Shown: piece after piece, positions 7,664 to 14,297 of the stretch
Numbering within the stretch: the stretch's first letter is position 1
Layout: every line of letters starts with the position of its first letter
Assembly: GCA_002315885.1 (NCBI GenBank)
Contig: DCIO01000109.1
Location: 1-14,297, forward strand
Length of the DNA: 14,297 nt
DNA from: Lentisphaeria bacterium UBA1724
Lineage (GTDB): Bacteria > Verrucomicrobiota > Lentisphaeria > Oligosphaerales > Oligosphaeraceae
Reading direction: 5' to 3'
The notes under the pieces: generated by a model
The model's input: only the letters and a program-made list of their open reading frames with translations
Database searches by the model: none
Told to the model about the DNA's origin: nothing
Position numbers and translations under genes: made by a program

Positions 7664-7697
7664 CCACAAAGACGGGTAAAATCCACCTATTTTGTGG
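7664..7697 (-). promoter_or_regulatory. Hairpin at the start of the long leader
   Basis: CCACAAA (minus strand, 7697-7691) pairs with TTTGTGG (7670-7664), with an inner GGT/ACC pair. It would form within the first 10 nt or so of the transcript from the 7709-7736 promoter. Two T-runs of seven and eight follow at 7647-7628, not adjacent to the stem, so a simple attenuator is not shown. A 5' stem stabilising the mRNA is the plainest reading. In the 7495-7853 spacer I see this leader, its promoter and the inverted repeat at 7762-7813, and no gene. Confidence 0.4.
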
Positions 7698-7708
7698 TCA
7701 CATACCTA

Positions 7709-7736
7709 ATTATAGCCCATTTTTCACTGTTTGCAA
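7709..7736 (-). promoter_or_regulatory. Strong sigma70-like promoter of the cysteine-cluster secreted protein gene
   Basis: On the minus strand TTGCAA (7736-7731), a 16-nt spacer and a perfect TATAAT (7714-7709). Transcription would start near 7702, leaving about 205 nt of leader before the ATG at 7494. This is the best promoter match in the window. Confidence 0.7.
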
Positions 7737-7761
7737 GCACTTTTCCCTAAAAATTCTCATA

Positions 7762-7813
7762 GAAACCGCATTTTTTATGGAGGAAATACTTCTTTTAGGC
7801 AAAAATGCGTTTC
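7762..7813 (-). repeat. Inverted repeat after the HEAT gene, possible weak terminator
   Basis: Minus-strand GAAACGCATTTTT (7813-7801) and AAAAAATGCGGTTTC (7776-7762) are imperfect inverted arms with a 24-nt loop. It starts about 40 nt after the HEAT gene stop. There is no canonical T-tail, so terminator function is uncertain. Confidence 0.35.
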
Positions 7814-7853
7814 CTACACCCATGGAATTCTATTTCATGACAGGCAATCTGCG

Positions 7854-8867
7854 CTATTTTTCCAGACTCTCTTGAGACTGTACCATCGCTGGATTGTAAT
7901 CTTCTGAATGTTCCTGCCACCACTGTTTTGCTTCATTGGCATTCTGGAACTTTTGATTGACGATATCCTCCGCATAGTACTGCGCCTTGCTGGATACCTC
8001 GTTATTCTCTGACTCCATTCCTAACAATAGGACATCAAACATTTGCTTCGAACGATCACCGCTAGCAATACGCAACGCCTCCATTTGGGTGTCCTCATAA
8101 TCGGATTGCAAAGCAGTTTCCACAGCTTGCAGCCTCATATCGCCACGCAATTTCAGCATCAAATCCATAGCATCTTCACGAACGGATGCATCTTTATCAT
8201 TGAACGCCTCCAAAAGCGCCTGAGAAAAATCATCCCATTCCGCTTCCTCGATGTTCTCGCCTATCTTTGCCAATTCATTTTCAACGAGTTCATTGGAAAG
8301 TTCCTCCCCCTCTTCCAGATTTTCCTTGAGCCAAGGTTCCAACTCCATATCCCGAATATTGCAGAATTGCCCCAAGGCGTATAGTGCTTGAGAACGGACA
8401 AAGGGATCCTCATCTTTCAGGGCTTTCAATATGGTAGGAAGGACCTTCTTCGTCCCAACCTCAGAAACCGATATGACAAGATCCCGCCGCAGCCAGGGAT
8501 CGCCAATGGCATCCAACCCCATATTCGCCAAGGCAATGCGCTGGCCTAAATCCAACGCGGGAGCCTGGCTCACAGCCTGAACGACCTCCGTATCGCTCCC
8601 GTAGGCAATGGCTTGTTGGATTTTTTCGAAGGTAGCCTCCGTCTCTGAATTTCTTGCCGTCTCCCAGCGTTTCGCTAATTCCTGGCGGCGTACCGTATTA
8701 CGCTTGCTACCTTCTTCCTCCCCTCCAAGCCTCGTCCGTTGCACAAGAGAGATTGACTCCGGGACTTCCTCAACGACCGAAGAACGCCTGAAAGCGACGA
8801 AAGCCACAAGGACAAGCCCCAAGACCACAACGGCTACAATGGAAATTTGCCTGGAACGATACTGCAT
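7854..8867 (-). CDS. Membrane-anchored HEAT-repeat protein
   Basis: 337 residues with one N-terminal membrane helix (about 9-27, VAVVVLGLVLVAFVAF) and a short basic N-terminus, so probably an N-in anchor with the bulk in the periplasm. After a charged, partly coiled segment (45-90) come alpha-helical HEAT/PBS-lyase-type repeats: about 138-168 (TILKALKDEDPFVRSQALYA) and 216-246 (LLEAFNDKDASVREDAMDLM), with weaker ones around. The DxDxxVR core is the repeat signature. Such solenoids bind proteins; no catalytic motif is seen. The ATG at 8867 has a Shine-Dalgarno (GGGAG, 5 nt). It follows the DUF1573 gene by 25 bp, so the two are probably co-transcribed and may form a complex, which is inference. 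Confidence 0.82.
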   Translation of the reverse strand: MQYRSRQISIVAVVVLGLVLVAFVAFRRSSVVEEVPESISLVQRTRLGGEEEGSKRNTVRRQELAKRWETARNSETEATFEKIQQAIAYGSDTEVVQAVSQAPALDLGQRIALANMGLDAIGDPWLRRDLVISVSEVGTKKVLPTILKALKDEDPFVRSQALYALGQFCNIRDMELEPWLKENLEEGEELSNELVENELAKIGENIEEAEWDDFSQALLEAFNDKDASVREDAMDLMLKLRGDMRLQAVETALQSDYEDTQMEALRIASGDRSKQMFDVLLLGMESENNEVSSKAQYYAEDIVNQKFQNANEAKQWWQEHSEDYNPAMVQSQESLEK

Positions 8868-8892
8868 ACAATCTCCCAGTTACCAAACGATA

Positions 8893-10149
8893 TTACCTCT
8901 TCTGGAGTTCTTCTTGCTGTTTGAGAGCCTCGGTCTCCAGCGCGGCCTCTTGTGCCTTCTGGGCATCCTCTTCCTCCATTTGCCGACGACGTTCCTCGGA
9001 GAGGATTCCGAACCAGACCTCGGCGGGCTTGGCATCCTTGACCTGGAACGTTGCCAATGCACCACCTACCACAAGATCCTTCATCGTCATCTTGCAGTGC
9101 AACAAAACCCCATAAGGCCTTTGCTCCATGGAAAACTCCACACCGGGCACATCTGTCGGGAGAATGACTTCTTCCACAGTGAGAACCTTGATAACAGGCG
9201 CGTACGGATTTGGCTTACCTTTTACCATGGCAATCACGGCATTCTTATCCATGAAAGGCTGGCGTTCCAAGCGAATGTCTTTTGTGTAGGTCTCCCCTTC
9301 GTAAGTCGGGCTCATATAGATTTCACCCGCAGTAGGGACAATCTGTGTTCCGCAAATGCCAATCACAGGCAGAACGATAATCTGCCGCTGGCCTTCGGGG
9401 ACCGCGGGAGATTTTACAGGAACCACCACGCCTTCGTCACGAAATTCTCCGATTTTCATGGGGGTGACGCCATGGAGTTCAATCATCCAGCGATGATCGT
9501 TGAAACGATGCAACCCCGCCACGAAACTGCTGGAACAATGAGGTGTATCCAATTCCAGAGGTTCGGGATTGGATGGATCGCTCGTGATGTAGAGATCCGT
9601 ATTCCAAGGTATACTTGGTTCAGGGATGTACCCGACATTGACATTGCCACGCTTAATCTGTTCCGGGTCGTCTCCGTAAGTCATATAGATACTTGTATCA
9701 AGGGACCCTGAAAAGTTGATTTGGAAGGGGCGGTAGCCGCCCTCGATATCAAAACGTATCATGCGAATAAATTCAGTGGTGTCCATTTCATTCGCATTTA
9801 GCCCCATGAATAATTTCAGCTCGCCGTGGGGAGGAATGACACCCGGAACAGGGACCTCTTTCTGATTCACAATGGAAGTGCAGGAACAATTGACCACAAC
9901 ACTGGAGTACTTAATCTCCTCGTCAGAAGGATTTTGGACAACGACGGGAAAGAAACGATGCGAGAGCTTGAGAACCTTCCCTAGATTTATCTCAGGCGTA
10001 TTCGAACCATTGACCTGCAACGGTGACGCAGGACGCTCATCAACTTTCGTCTTTGCCTGTTCTCTGGGATTAAAAACCTGGAACTCGTCCTCCGCAAACA
10101 AGGCAAAAGCACAAAGGGAAATCAAAAAAAACAAGAAGAACTTTTTCAT
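8893..10149 (-). CDS. Exported DUF1573-like protein with CSCT motif (copy 2)
   Basis: 418 residues from the ATG at 10149. The open frame runs back to 10401, through tRNA-Thr and its terminator, so the longer form is rejected; MKKFFLFFLISLCAFALFA at the chosen start is a clean signal peptide ending before EDEF. Residues about 50-140 match DUF1573: INLGKVLKLSHRFFPVVVQNP, the motif C88-S89-C90-T91, then GVIPPHGELKLFMGLN. The alignment with the product of 1130-2293 extends past the motif (IRMIRFDIEGGYRPFQINFSG against IRIMPLEYRSVVLHLHGTI), so the two are paralogues. The last 40 residues are Glu/Gln/Lys/Ala-rich and probably helical, absent from copy 1. No Shine-Dalgarno. A TTGACA on the minus strand at 10217-10212 lacks a matching -10. 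It is followed by the HEAT gene 25 bp on. Confidence 0.82.
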   Translation of the reverse strand: MKKFFLFFLISLCAFALFAEDEFQVFNPREQAKTKVDERPASPLQVNGSNTPEINLGKVLKLSHRFFPVVVQNPSDEEIKYSSVVVNCSCTSIVNQKEVPVPGVIPPHGELKLFMGLNANEMDTTEFIRMIRFDIEGGYRPFQINFSGSLDTSIYMTYGDDPEQIKRGNVNVGYIPEPSIPWNTDLYITSDPSNPEPLELDTPHCSSSFVAGLHRFNDHRWMIELHGVTPMKIGEFRDEGVVVPVKSPAVPEGQRQIIVLPVIGICGTQIVPTAGEIYMSPTYEGETYTKDIRLERQPFMDKNAVIAMVKGKPNPYAPVIKVLTVEEVILPTDVPGVEFSMEQRPYGVLLHCKMTMKDLVVGGALATFQVKDAKPAEVWFGILSEERRRQMEEEDAQKAQEAALETEALKQQEELQKR

Positions 10150-10250
10150 ACGACTGGACAATTGACTTGCAAATTTCGTTTCTATTCGACGGATTCTTTG
10201 ACCAGTGATTTTGTCAATGGTTCCAACACAAATCTCTGGTATCGAAACAC

Positions 10251-10285
10251 AAAAAAACTCCGGGACGACCGGCCTCGGAGTTTTT
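10251..10285 (-). terminator. Rho-independent terminator of tRNA-Thr
   Basis: Minus-strand AAAAACTCCG (10285-10276) pairs perfectly with CGGAGTTTTT (10262-10253) and the T-run continues to 10251. It begins 16 nt after the CCA end of the tRNA. The arms are A/T-symmetric, so it may also stop plus-strand transcription. Confidence 0.88.
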
Positions 10286-10301
10286 GTGCGGGAGAAAGGA
10301 T

Positions 10302-10377
10302 TGGAGCCAGCGAAGGGACTTGAACCCTTGACCTGCGCATTACGAATGCGCTGCTCTACCAACTGAGCTATGCTGGC
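10302..10377 (-). tRNA. tRNA-Thr (anticodon CGU)
   Basis: 76 nt including an encoded CCA (10304-10302). Acceptor arms GCCAGC/GCTGGC pair, with an A-C mismatch at the seventh position. The D arm reads GCTCAGTTGGTAGAGC. The anticodon stem GCGCA/TGCGC encloses the loop TTCGTAA, so the anticodon is CGT at 10344-10342, decoding ACG. The T arm contains GGTTCAAGTCC. It has its own promoter and terminator. Confidence 0.97.
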
Positions 10378-10389
10378 GTAACGGGGCGT

Positions 10390-10417
10390 ACTGTAGCACA
10401 ATACGGGAGTTTTTCAA
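10390..10417 (-). promoter_or_regulatory. Promoter of tRNA-Thr
   Basis: Minus-strand TTGAAA (10417-10412), a 16-nt spacer and TACAGT (10395-10390), ending 12 nt before the tRNA 5' end. The -35 overlaps the stop codon of the acetyltransferase gene. Confidence 0.5.
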
Positions 10418-10899
10418 GACTCCAGACGGAATTCCAGAGCCGTTTCGTCACAGCATTCCCGCTTGGGACAAATGCGGCAATCCGCCCAGATCTTGAGGGG
10501 GAAGGACTCCTTGGGAACTGGGACGAAACCAAGCATCTCGAAGAAGTGCGGCCGTTTGGTCAGAGTGAAGACGCACTTCGCGGGAGGCGTGAGGGAACGT
10601 GCCTTCTCCAGCAACGCCCGGACAAGAACGCCACCGATGCCCTCCCCCTGGTGCTCGGGGGAGACAGCCAGGGAACGGACCTCGAAGAGGCCGTCCCCGA
10701 AGGGCCGCAATGCCCCCATGCCCACCATGGCGCCCGTGCCATCGCAGGCAATCAGGAAGTTCTTGTAGTTTTCCTGGAGTTCCCCCACATTACGTGGCAG
10801 GACCAACTGCTTGACCACGAATTCCTCGACTAGCGCGAGAATCGCAGGGATGTCCTCGGGAACCGCAGGACGAATGAAGATGTTCGGCGTATTTTTCAA
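10414..10899 (-). CDS. GNAT N-acetyltransferase, ArgA-like (possible N-acetylglutamate synthase)
   Basis: 161 residues, the size of a single GNAT domain. It opens with IFIRPAVPEDIPAILALVEE. The acetyl-CoA loop is EVRSLAVSPEHQGEGIGGVLV (residues 73-93, with Q84-G85-E86-G87-I88-G89), and FFEMLGFVPVPKESFP follows near the end. The C-terminus has a cysteine pattern, DCRICPKRECCDE (140-152), of the kind found in short ArgA-like enzymes, which make N-acetylglutamate for arginine synthesis. The family assignment is firm, the substrate is not. The start is a TTG at 10899: an in-frame TAA lies two codons upstream and no ATG is available before residue 58. The sequence just upstream is a repeat (10901-10950), so the native start region may have been replaced. 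It may be co-transcribed with the symporter, 81 bp upstream. Confidence 0.85.
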   Translation of the reverse strand: MKNTPNIFIRPAVPEDIPAILALVEEFVVKQLVLPRNVGELQENYKNFLIACDGTGAMVGMGALRPFGDGLFEVRSLAVSPEHQGEGIGGVLVRALLEKARSLTPPAKCVFTLTKRPHFFEMLGFVPVPKESFPLKIWADCRICPKRECCDETALEFRLES

Positions 10900-10900
10900 T

Positions 10901-10950
10901 TCTTAATGCTTGATGCGTAATGCGTAATGATGAATGGGGTTGCACCCCAT
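10901..10950. repeat. Tandem TGCGTAA repeat and perfect hairpin between symporter and acetyltransferase
   Basis: TGCGTAA occurs twice in tandem (10914-10927), embedded in related words (TTAATGCTTGA before, TGATGAATGG after). It is followed by a perfect hairpin ATGGGGT-TGC-ACCCCAT (10934-10950). There is no T-tail, so it is not a usual terminator. It occupies most of the 81-bp gap and touches the TTG start of the downstream gene. Confidence 0.6.
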
Positions 10951-10980
10951 ACCCCGCTCCGTCAATTTGAAAGATGGGAC

Positions 10981-13182
10981 CTATTTGGTAATCATCTGGC
11001 CGTTGTCGGCGTCGTCGGAAGGAGCGTTCTTCTCGTAGTTTTCCTTCAGTGCCTTGAAGAGTCGGCAGAGATCCCGCGTGGAGCCCCAGGTGAACCAGAT
11101 GGTGGTGACCACGCCCACCAGGAGATTCATGGGCAGGGTGTAGTAGAAGAAGAGGTTGATCCAGGTATTCTCGGTCCAGGGAGAGATGAGATTCCACACC
11201 AGCTCCGTAACGAAGAAGAGGAAGTTATAGAAGGTCCAGATGGTGACCGACCAGGCCAGGATGCGGTCGCCCTTGGAGTATTCCTTGGTGATGCCCGCCA
11301 GCTTGTTCCAGGCGAAGCCCTTCTTCTCCACAGAGGCATCCGCTTCCTCGGAGACGAAGTGCTCCAGGTTGTATTTGCCGCGGTGGAGCATCTCGTCCAG
11401 GTTGAATTCCTGTTTGCAGGTCAACAATGAGACGACGGCATACCCAGACAATGCGAATACAATGCCCAGGAAGTAGATCTCCTGTCCCGTGATGGGGAAG
11501 CTACGTGCGAAGGTCTCGGGGTCGGTATCCCAGTTGATGATGGGCAGCGCGTTGCCGATGGACTCCAGGGTGGTCCGGAAGGACTCCAGGAACTCGGGAT
11601 GCGCCTTGGCAAGCCAGGGATGGACCATGGCGCCCCACTGCTGGTTCAGGAAGAAGCCAAGTAGCGCGAAGACGAGCCCCACGAACATGGCGGTATATGC
11701 CCCCGCCGTGGTGCCCTTCTTCCAGTAGAGACCGCCGATGATGCAAGCCCCCGCACCACCCAGGAAGATGGTCCCCGTCAGCGCAAAGAACTGCAGGATG
11801 TAGTCGCCCTGCTGGAAATACATGCTGAAGAACCAGGCGAAGACGGCGATGAAGAGAATGGAACAACGCAGGAGAAGCATCTGCGTATGGGGCTTGATGG
11901 GCTTGTTGCGGATGGGTAACACCACATCCTGGATGAAAATCGTCCCCCAGCTATGGAGATAGGTGGTATCCGTGGATACCATCAGGAAAATCATCAGCGC
12001 ACAGAAGATGCCCGTGACACCGATGGGGAGGATGTGACGCAGGGCCACAGGCACCAGCATCTGGGTGCTGATGGTCTTGGCGCAATTCTGGGCGATGGTC
12101 AAATCTGCTCGGGCAGACTCGAACTCGGGGGTGCCAACTTCAAACTGCGCCAACTCCGCGGACAACTTCTCCACCTTGAAGTCCTCCGCAGAACGGAGTG
12201 CCAACTCCGACTCCACATTCGCGCGTTGTGGCGCCCAGTTCGTGGCGTGCATATACGTGAATGCACCAATCACTAGCAACATCAGGGAGATGCTCAGGAA
12301 ACCCGCGCGCCAGGAGCCCAGCACGCCTGCCATCTTCTGCTCGTGAGGACTGCTGGCGGAAGCCTGGTATGCCTGGCTGCCCAGCCACGCGTTGCGCCCA
12401 TAGACCGCGCCAATCATGCCCACGATGATGTAGAAGATGTTGAAGGAAGAGAGTTTCCCCACATTGAAGGGATTAAAGAAACTCTCCCCCTCGGGACGGG
12501 TCAGGACGGCTTCCACAATGTCGTTCCTGTTGAAGATGCAGAGCAGGCAGATGGTGATGACCGCATATCCGAAATAGGCGAAAATGCCCTGGCAACAGTC
12601 GGTGACCATGGTGGTCAACTGACCGCCAGCCAACACAATCGCCAGCGCAACGGCCAACGCCACCGCCATAATCAGGCCATACGTGGAAACCTGCACCCCG
12701 AAGATATTCAGATAGAATGGCAATCCGCAGTAGTAAATCATGAAACGGCCGCCCACCGCAGGGAAGAGCGCGTAGTTAATCAGCCCGGAAATGAATGCCA
12801 GTACCCCCGCAGTGATACGGAACCCACGGCTGTAGCGCATCTGGAAAAATTCCGGCATGGTCATGGCGCGGGTCTCACGGAAACGATAGGTGACAAAGCC
12901 CGTCAACGTCATGGCCAGATAGACCAGCATGGAGATGTTGTTCCAAAAGTCCAGGCCGTAGCCAGCGCGATACTTCTGCTCAAACATCGCAACAACCGAA
13001 ATCAACCCCATGCCCGCAGTGCCATCGGAGACCGTCAATAGATACCGCCCCGCACGACGCCCCGCCGCCAAAAAGTCCGATACATTCCGCACATAGTGCT
13101 CGGCCACAAAACCGATGACGACAATTGCAATAAGCGGAATGGCGACAATCAGCCAGTCCAGCCACATCATGGGAGGTTGCAT
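10981..13182 (-). CDS. Sodium:solute symporter family (SSS) transporter, long form
   Basis: 733 residues, longer than the usual 500-600, with about 13-14 membrane helices. Family signs: an N-terminal VSDFLAAGRRAGRYLLTVSD segment, AWLGSQAYQASASSPHEQKMAG in the middle, and SIDTT-like MVSTDTTYLHSWGTIFIQD, the region that holds part of the Na+ site in SSS proteins, then GLYWKKGTTAGAYTAMFVGL. Unusual is a hydrophilic, Glu/Ala-rich insert (near NWAPQRANVESELALRSAED) between two helices. The substrate cannot be named; sugars, sialic acid, carboxylates and amino acids are all possible in this family. The ATG at 13182 has a Shine-Dalgarno (AAGGA, 8 nt). The acetyltransferase gene lies downstream. The gene is visibly richer in G+C than the genes to its left. 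Confidence 0.92.
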   Translation of the reverse strand: MQPPMMWLDWLIVAIPLIAIVVIGFVAEHYVRNVSDFLAAGRRAGRYLLTVSDGTAGMGLISVVAMFEQKYRAGYGLDFWNNISMLVYLAMTLTGFVTYRFRETRAMTMPEFFQMRYSRGFRITAGVLAFISGLINYALFPAVGGRFMIYYCGLPFYLNIFGVQVSTYGLIMAVALAVALAIVLAGGQLTTMVTDCCQGIFAYFGYAVITICLLCIFNRNDIVEAVLTRPEGESFFNPFNVGKLSSFNIFYIIVGMIGAVYGRNAWLGSQAYQASASSPHEQKMAGVLGSWRAGFLSISLMLLVIGAFTYMHATNWAPQRANVESELALRSAEDFKVEKLSAELAQFEVGTPEFESARADLTIAQNCAKTISTQMLVPVALRHILPIGVTGIFCALMIFLMVSTDTTYLHSWGTIFIQDVVLPIRNKPIKPHTQMLLLRCSILFIAVFAWFFSMYFQQGDYILQFFALTGTIFLGGAGACIIGGLYWKKGTTAGAYTAMFVGLVFALLGFFLNQQWGAMVHPWLAKAHPEFLESFRTTLESIGNALPIINWDTDPETFARSFPITGQEIYFLGIVFALSGYAVVSLLTCKQEFNLDEMLHRGKYNLEHFVSEEADASVEKKGFAWNKLAGITKEYSKGDRILAWSVTIWTFYNFLFFVTELVWNLISPWTENTWINLFFYYTLPMNLLVGVVTTIWFTWGSTRDLCRLFKALKENYEKNAPSDDADNGQMITK

Positions 13183-13283
13183 ATTCAGATTCCTTGGGTA
13201 TGGAAGTGGGAAGGATGAAATAACGGTTTAATGTATCCCGCGGAATGGAAAACGGGAGATTCGTGTCTACTTTTTCCCCGAAA

Positions 13284-13310
13284 ATTCCGAAATATGTATG
13301 TGAGCGGAAT
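13284..13310. promoter_or_regulatory. Inverted repeat upstream of the symporter gene
   Basis: ATTCCG (13284-13289) and CGGAAT (13305-13310) are inverted arms 15 nt apart, about 100 nt upstream of the symporter start. An operator is possible. No convincing promoter was found in the 13183-13350 spacer. Confidence 0.25.
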
Positions 13311-13351
13311 AGAACTCTATGCAATAAACTTGGAAAGATACCACACGCATG

Positions 13352-13392
13352 AAAATGAAAAATGGGGAAGTCTCCGTCTCGGAAACTTCCCC
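13352..13392 (-). terminator. Rho-independent terminator after infA
   Basis: Minus-strand GGGGAAGT (13392-13385) pairs with ACTTCCCC (13371-13364), 13-nt loop, followed by ATTTTTCATTTTC. It starts 9 nt after the infA stop, so transcription ends here and the symporter has its own promoter. Confidence 0.9.
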
Positions 13393-13401
13393 GCAGGCAA
13401 G

Positions 13402-13626
13402 CTACTTCTTGCGATAGGAAATGCGGCCAGTGCTCAGGTCGTAGGGAGAGACCTCCACCGTGACGCCATCTCCTTCCAAAATGCGGATGTTGTTCTTCCG
13501 CATCTTGCCGGAAATGCCAGCGATGATTTCATTGCCACCAGCGTTCAGCTTGACGCGAAAACGGGTGTTGGGAAGGACTTCCACGACGACGCCTTCAAGT
13601 TTCAGACAATCAGTTTCTTTGGGCAT
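13402..13626 (-). CDS. infA: Translation initiation factor IF-1
   Basis: 74 residues, the normal size for IF-1, a single OB fold that binds the ribosomal A site and helps IF-2 and IF-3 select the start codon. Diagnostic segments are EGVVVEVLPNTRFRVKLNAG, ISGKMRKNNIRILEGDGVTV and PYDLSTGRISYRKK. The start ATG (13626) lies inside the 3' end of map, giving a 25-nt overlap and probable translational coupling. In many bacteria rpmJ and the rpsM cluster come next; here a terminator follows directly. Confidence 0.97.
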   Translation of the reverse strand: MPKETDCLKLEGVVVEVLPNTRFRVKLNAGGNEIIAGISGKMRKNNIRILEGDGVTVEVSPYDLSTGRISYRKK

Positions 13627-14297
13627 ACAGTAAGAATTTCGGGGTTCTTTTTGGTAATCAGGATTTGATTTTCAAAATGGGCGGAAAGGGAGTGGTCGCT
13701 TGTACGGCAGGTCCAGCGGTCGTAGGGGTCGACATCGATTTGCCAGTCCCCCGCATTGACCATGGGCTCAATGCAGATGATCATGCCGGGAACCAGTCGG
13801 GGACTCTTGGCACGCATCCGGAAATTCGGCACTTCGGGGGGCTCGTGCATGTGCTTGCCGCAACCATGCCCCACCATGTCCCGAACGCAACTGAAGCCCG
13901 CCGCCTCCACGGTACGCTGCACCGCGGTGCTGATGTCGTTGATGGTGGCGCCATCCACTGCGGCATCAATGCCAGCATAGAGGGAATTCTCGGTGACCGA
14001 CATGAGCTTCGCCGACAGGGGATCCGGCTCACCGCCCGCACAGATGGTCCGGGCGTTGTCACCGTAATATCCGCCGACTTCCACCACCACGTCAATGCTG
14101 ACCAAATCCCCAAACTGGATGATTCTGTCCGCACGGCCGATGCCATGGACCACTTCGTCATTCAGGGAGATGCAGACCTGACGCGGAAAACCATGGTAGT
14201 TCAAAGAACCGCTCTTGCCACCCACTTCCTGGATGAAACACCCAGCCAGGTTGTCCAAATCCAAAGTGGACATGCCGGGCTGGACGGCATCACAAAG
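13602..14297 (-). CDS. map: Methionine aminopeptidase type I, 5' end beyond the window
   Basis: It removes the N-terminal methionine from nascent proteins with a dinuclear metal site. The frame is open to the right edge (the residues before MSTLDLDNLAG read CDAVQPG), so the ATG at 14273 is internal and the true start is outside. All metal ligands and the active-site histidines are visible in order: H in NDEVVHGIGR, D in VSIDVVVEVG, D in YYGDNARTI, H in VGHGCGKHMHEPP, E in ICIEPMVN and E in AHFENQILIT. The chain ends NPEILTVCPKKLIV. map followed by infA matches the common end of the secY-map-infA arrangement, so secY may lie just outside. Confidence 0.97.
   Translation of the reverse strand, partial: LCDAVQPGMSTLDLDNLAGCFIQEVGGKSGSLNYHGFPRQVCISLNDEVVHGIGRADRIIQFGDLVSIDVVVEVGGYYGDNARTICAGGEPDPLSAKLMSVTENSLYAGIDAAVDGATINDISTAVQRTVEAAGFSCVRDMVGHGCGKHMHEPPEVPNFRMRAKSPRLVPGMIICIEPMVNAGDWQIDVDPYDRWTCRTSDHSLSAHFENQILITKKNPEILTVCPKKLIV

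Noticed and set aside
8608..9711. Long plus-strand open frame (367 codons) opposite the HEAT and DUF1573 genes
   Set aside because: The minus-strand genes have signal or anchor sequences, family motifs and ribosome-site support; the plus frame starts inside the HEAT gene, crosses both and has no domain character.
10302..10377. tRNA-Thr as a phage or island attachment site
   Set aside because: I found no second copy of its 3' end and no integrase in the window.
10150..10401. N-terminal extension of the second DUF1573 protein
   Set aside because: It would translate through tRNA-Thr and its terminator; the signal peptide begins at 10149.
12343..13041. Plus-strand open frame (232 codons) opposite the symporter
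   Set aside because: His/Gln/Arg-rich translation typical of the antisense of a GC-rich membrane gene.

Overview
The window looks like chromosome from a Gram-negative bacterium, probably of the PVC group and perhaps Lentisphaerota. This rests on paired exported DUF1573-like proteins, a long Na+/solute symporter of a type common in Lentisphaerae and Planctomycetes, a secreted chitobiase-C-domain protein, several genes without an obvious Shine-Dalgarno, and repeat-rich spacers. It is inferred from family content only; no marker here fixes the taxon.

Layout. 1-140 (minus) is the 5' end of an exported protein, cut by the window edge. A 316-bp AT-rich divergent spacer follows, then ssb (457-963, plus) with its own terminator. 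From 1130 to 5725 three plus-strand genes form a tight apparent operon: a secreted DUF1573-like protein with a CSCT motif, a secreted protein with chitobiase-C-type beta modules, and a membrane protein with two N-terminal CxxC thioredoxin-like domains fused to a six-helix CcdA/DsbD core. The gaps are 15 and 0 bp. 5726-6384 has no convincing gene but holds two repeat structures: a long imperfect inverted repeat, and a three-hairpin, MITE-like unit flanked by 7-bp direct repeats.

From 6385 to the right edge everything is on the minus strand. In transcription order: map (cut by the edge) overlapping infA, then a terminator; a 733-aa sodium:solute symporter; an ArgA-like GNAT acetyltransferase with a TTG start; tRNA-Thr(CGU) with promoter and terminator; a second DUF1573-like exported protein with a membrane-anchored HEAT-repeat protein behind it; and last a 369-aa secreted protein with a CxxCxxCxxC cluster, a strong sigma70-like promoter and a leader of about 205 nt.

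How the genes may work together. The most interesting theme is an envelope thiol/redox and surface-protein module: the two DUF1573 paralogues keep a Cys-Ser-Cys motif, one sits in an operon with a candidate membrane thiol reductase, and a cysteine-cluster secreted protein lies between the two DUF1573 loci. A functional link is inference. ssb, infA, map and the tRNA are ordinary housekeeping genes.
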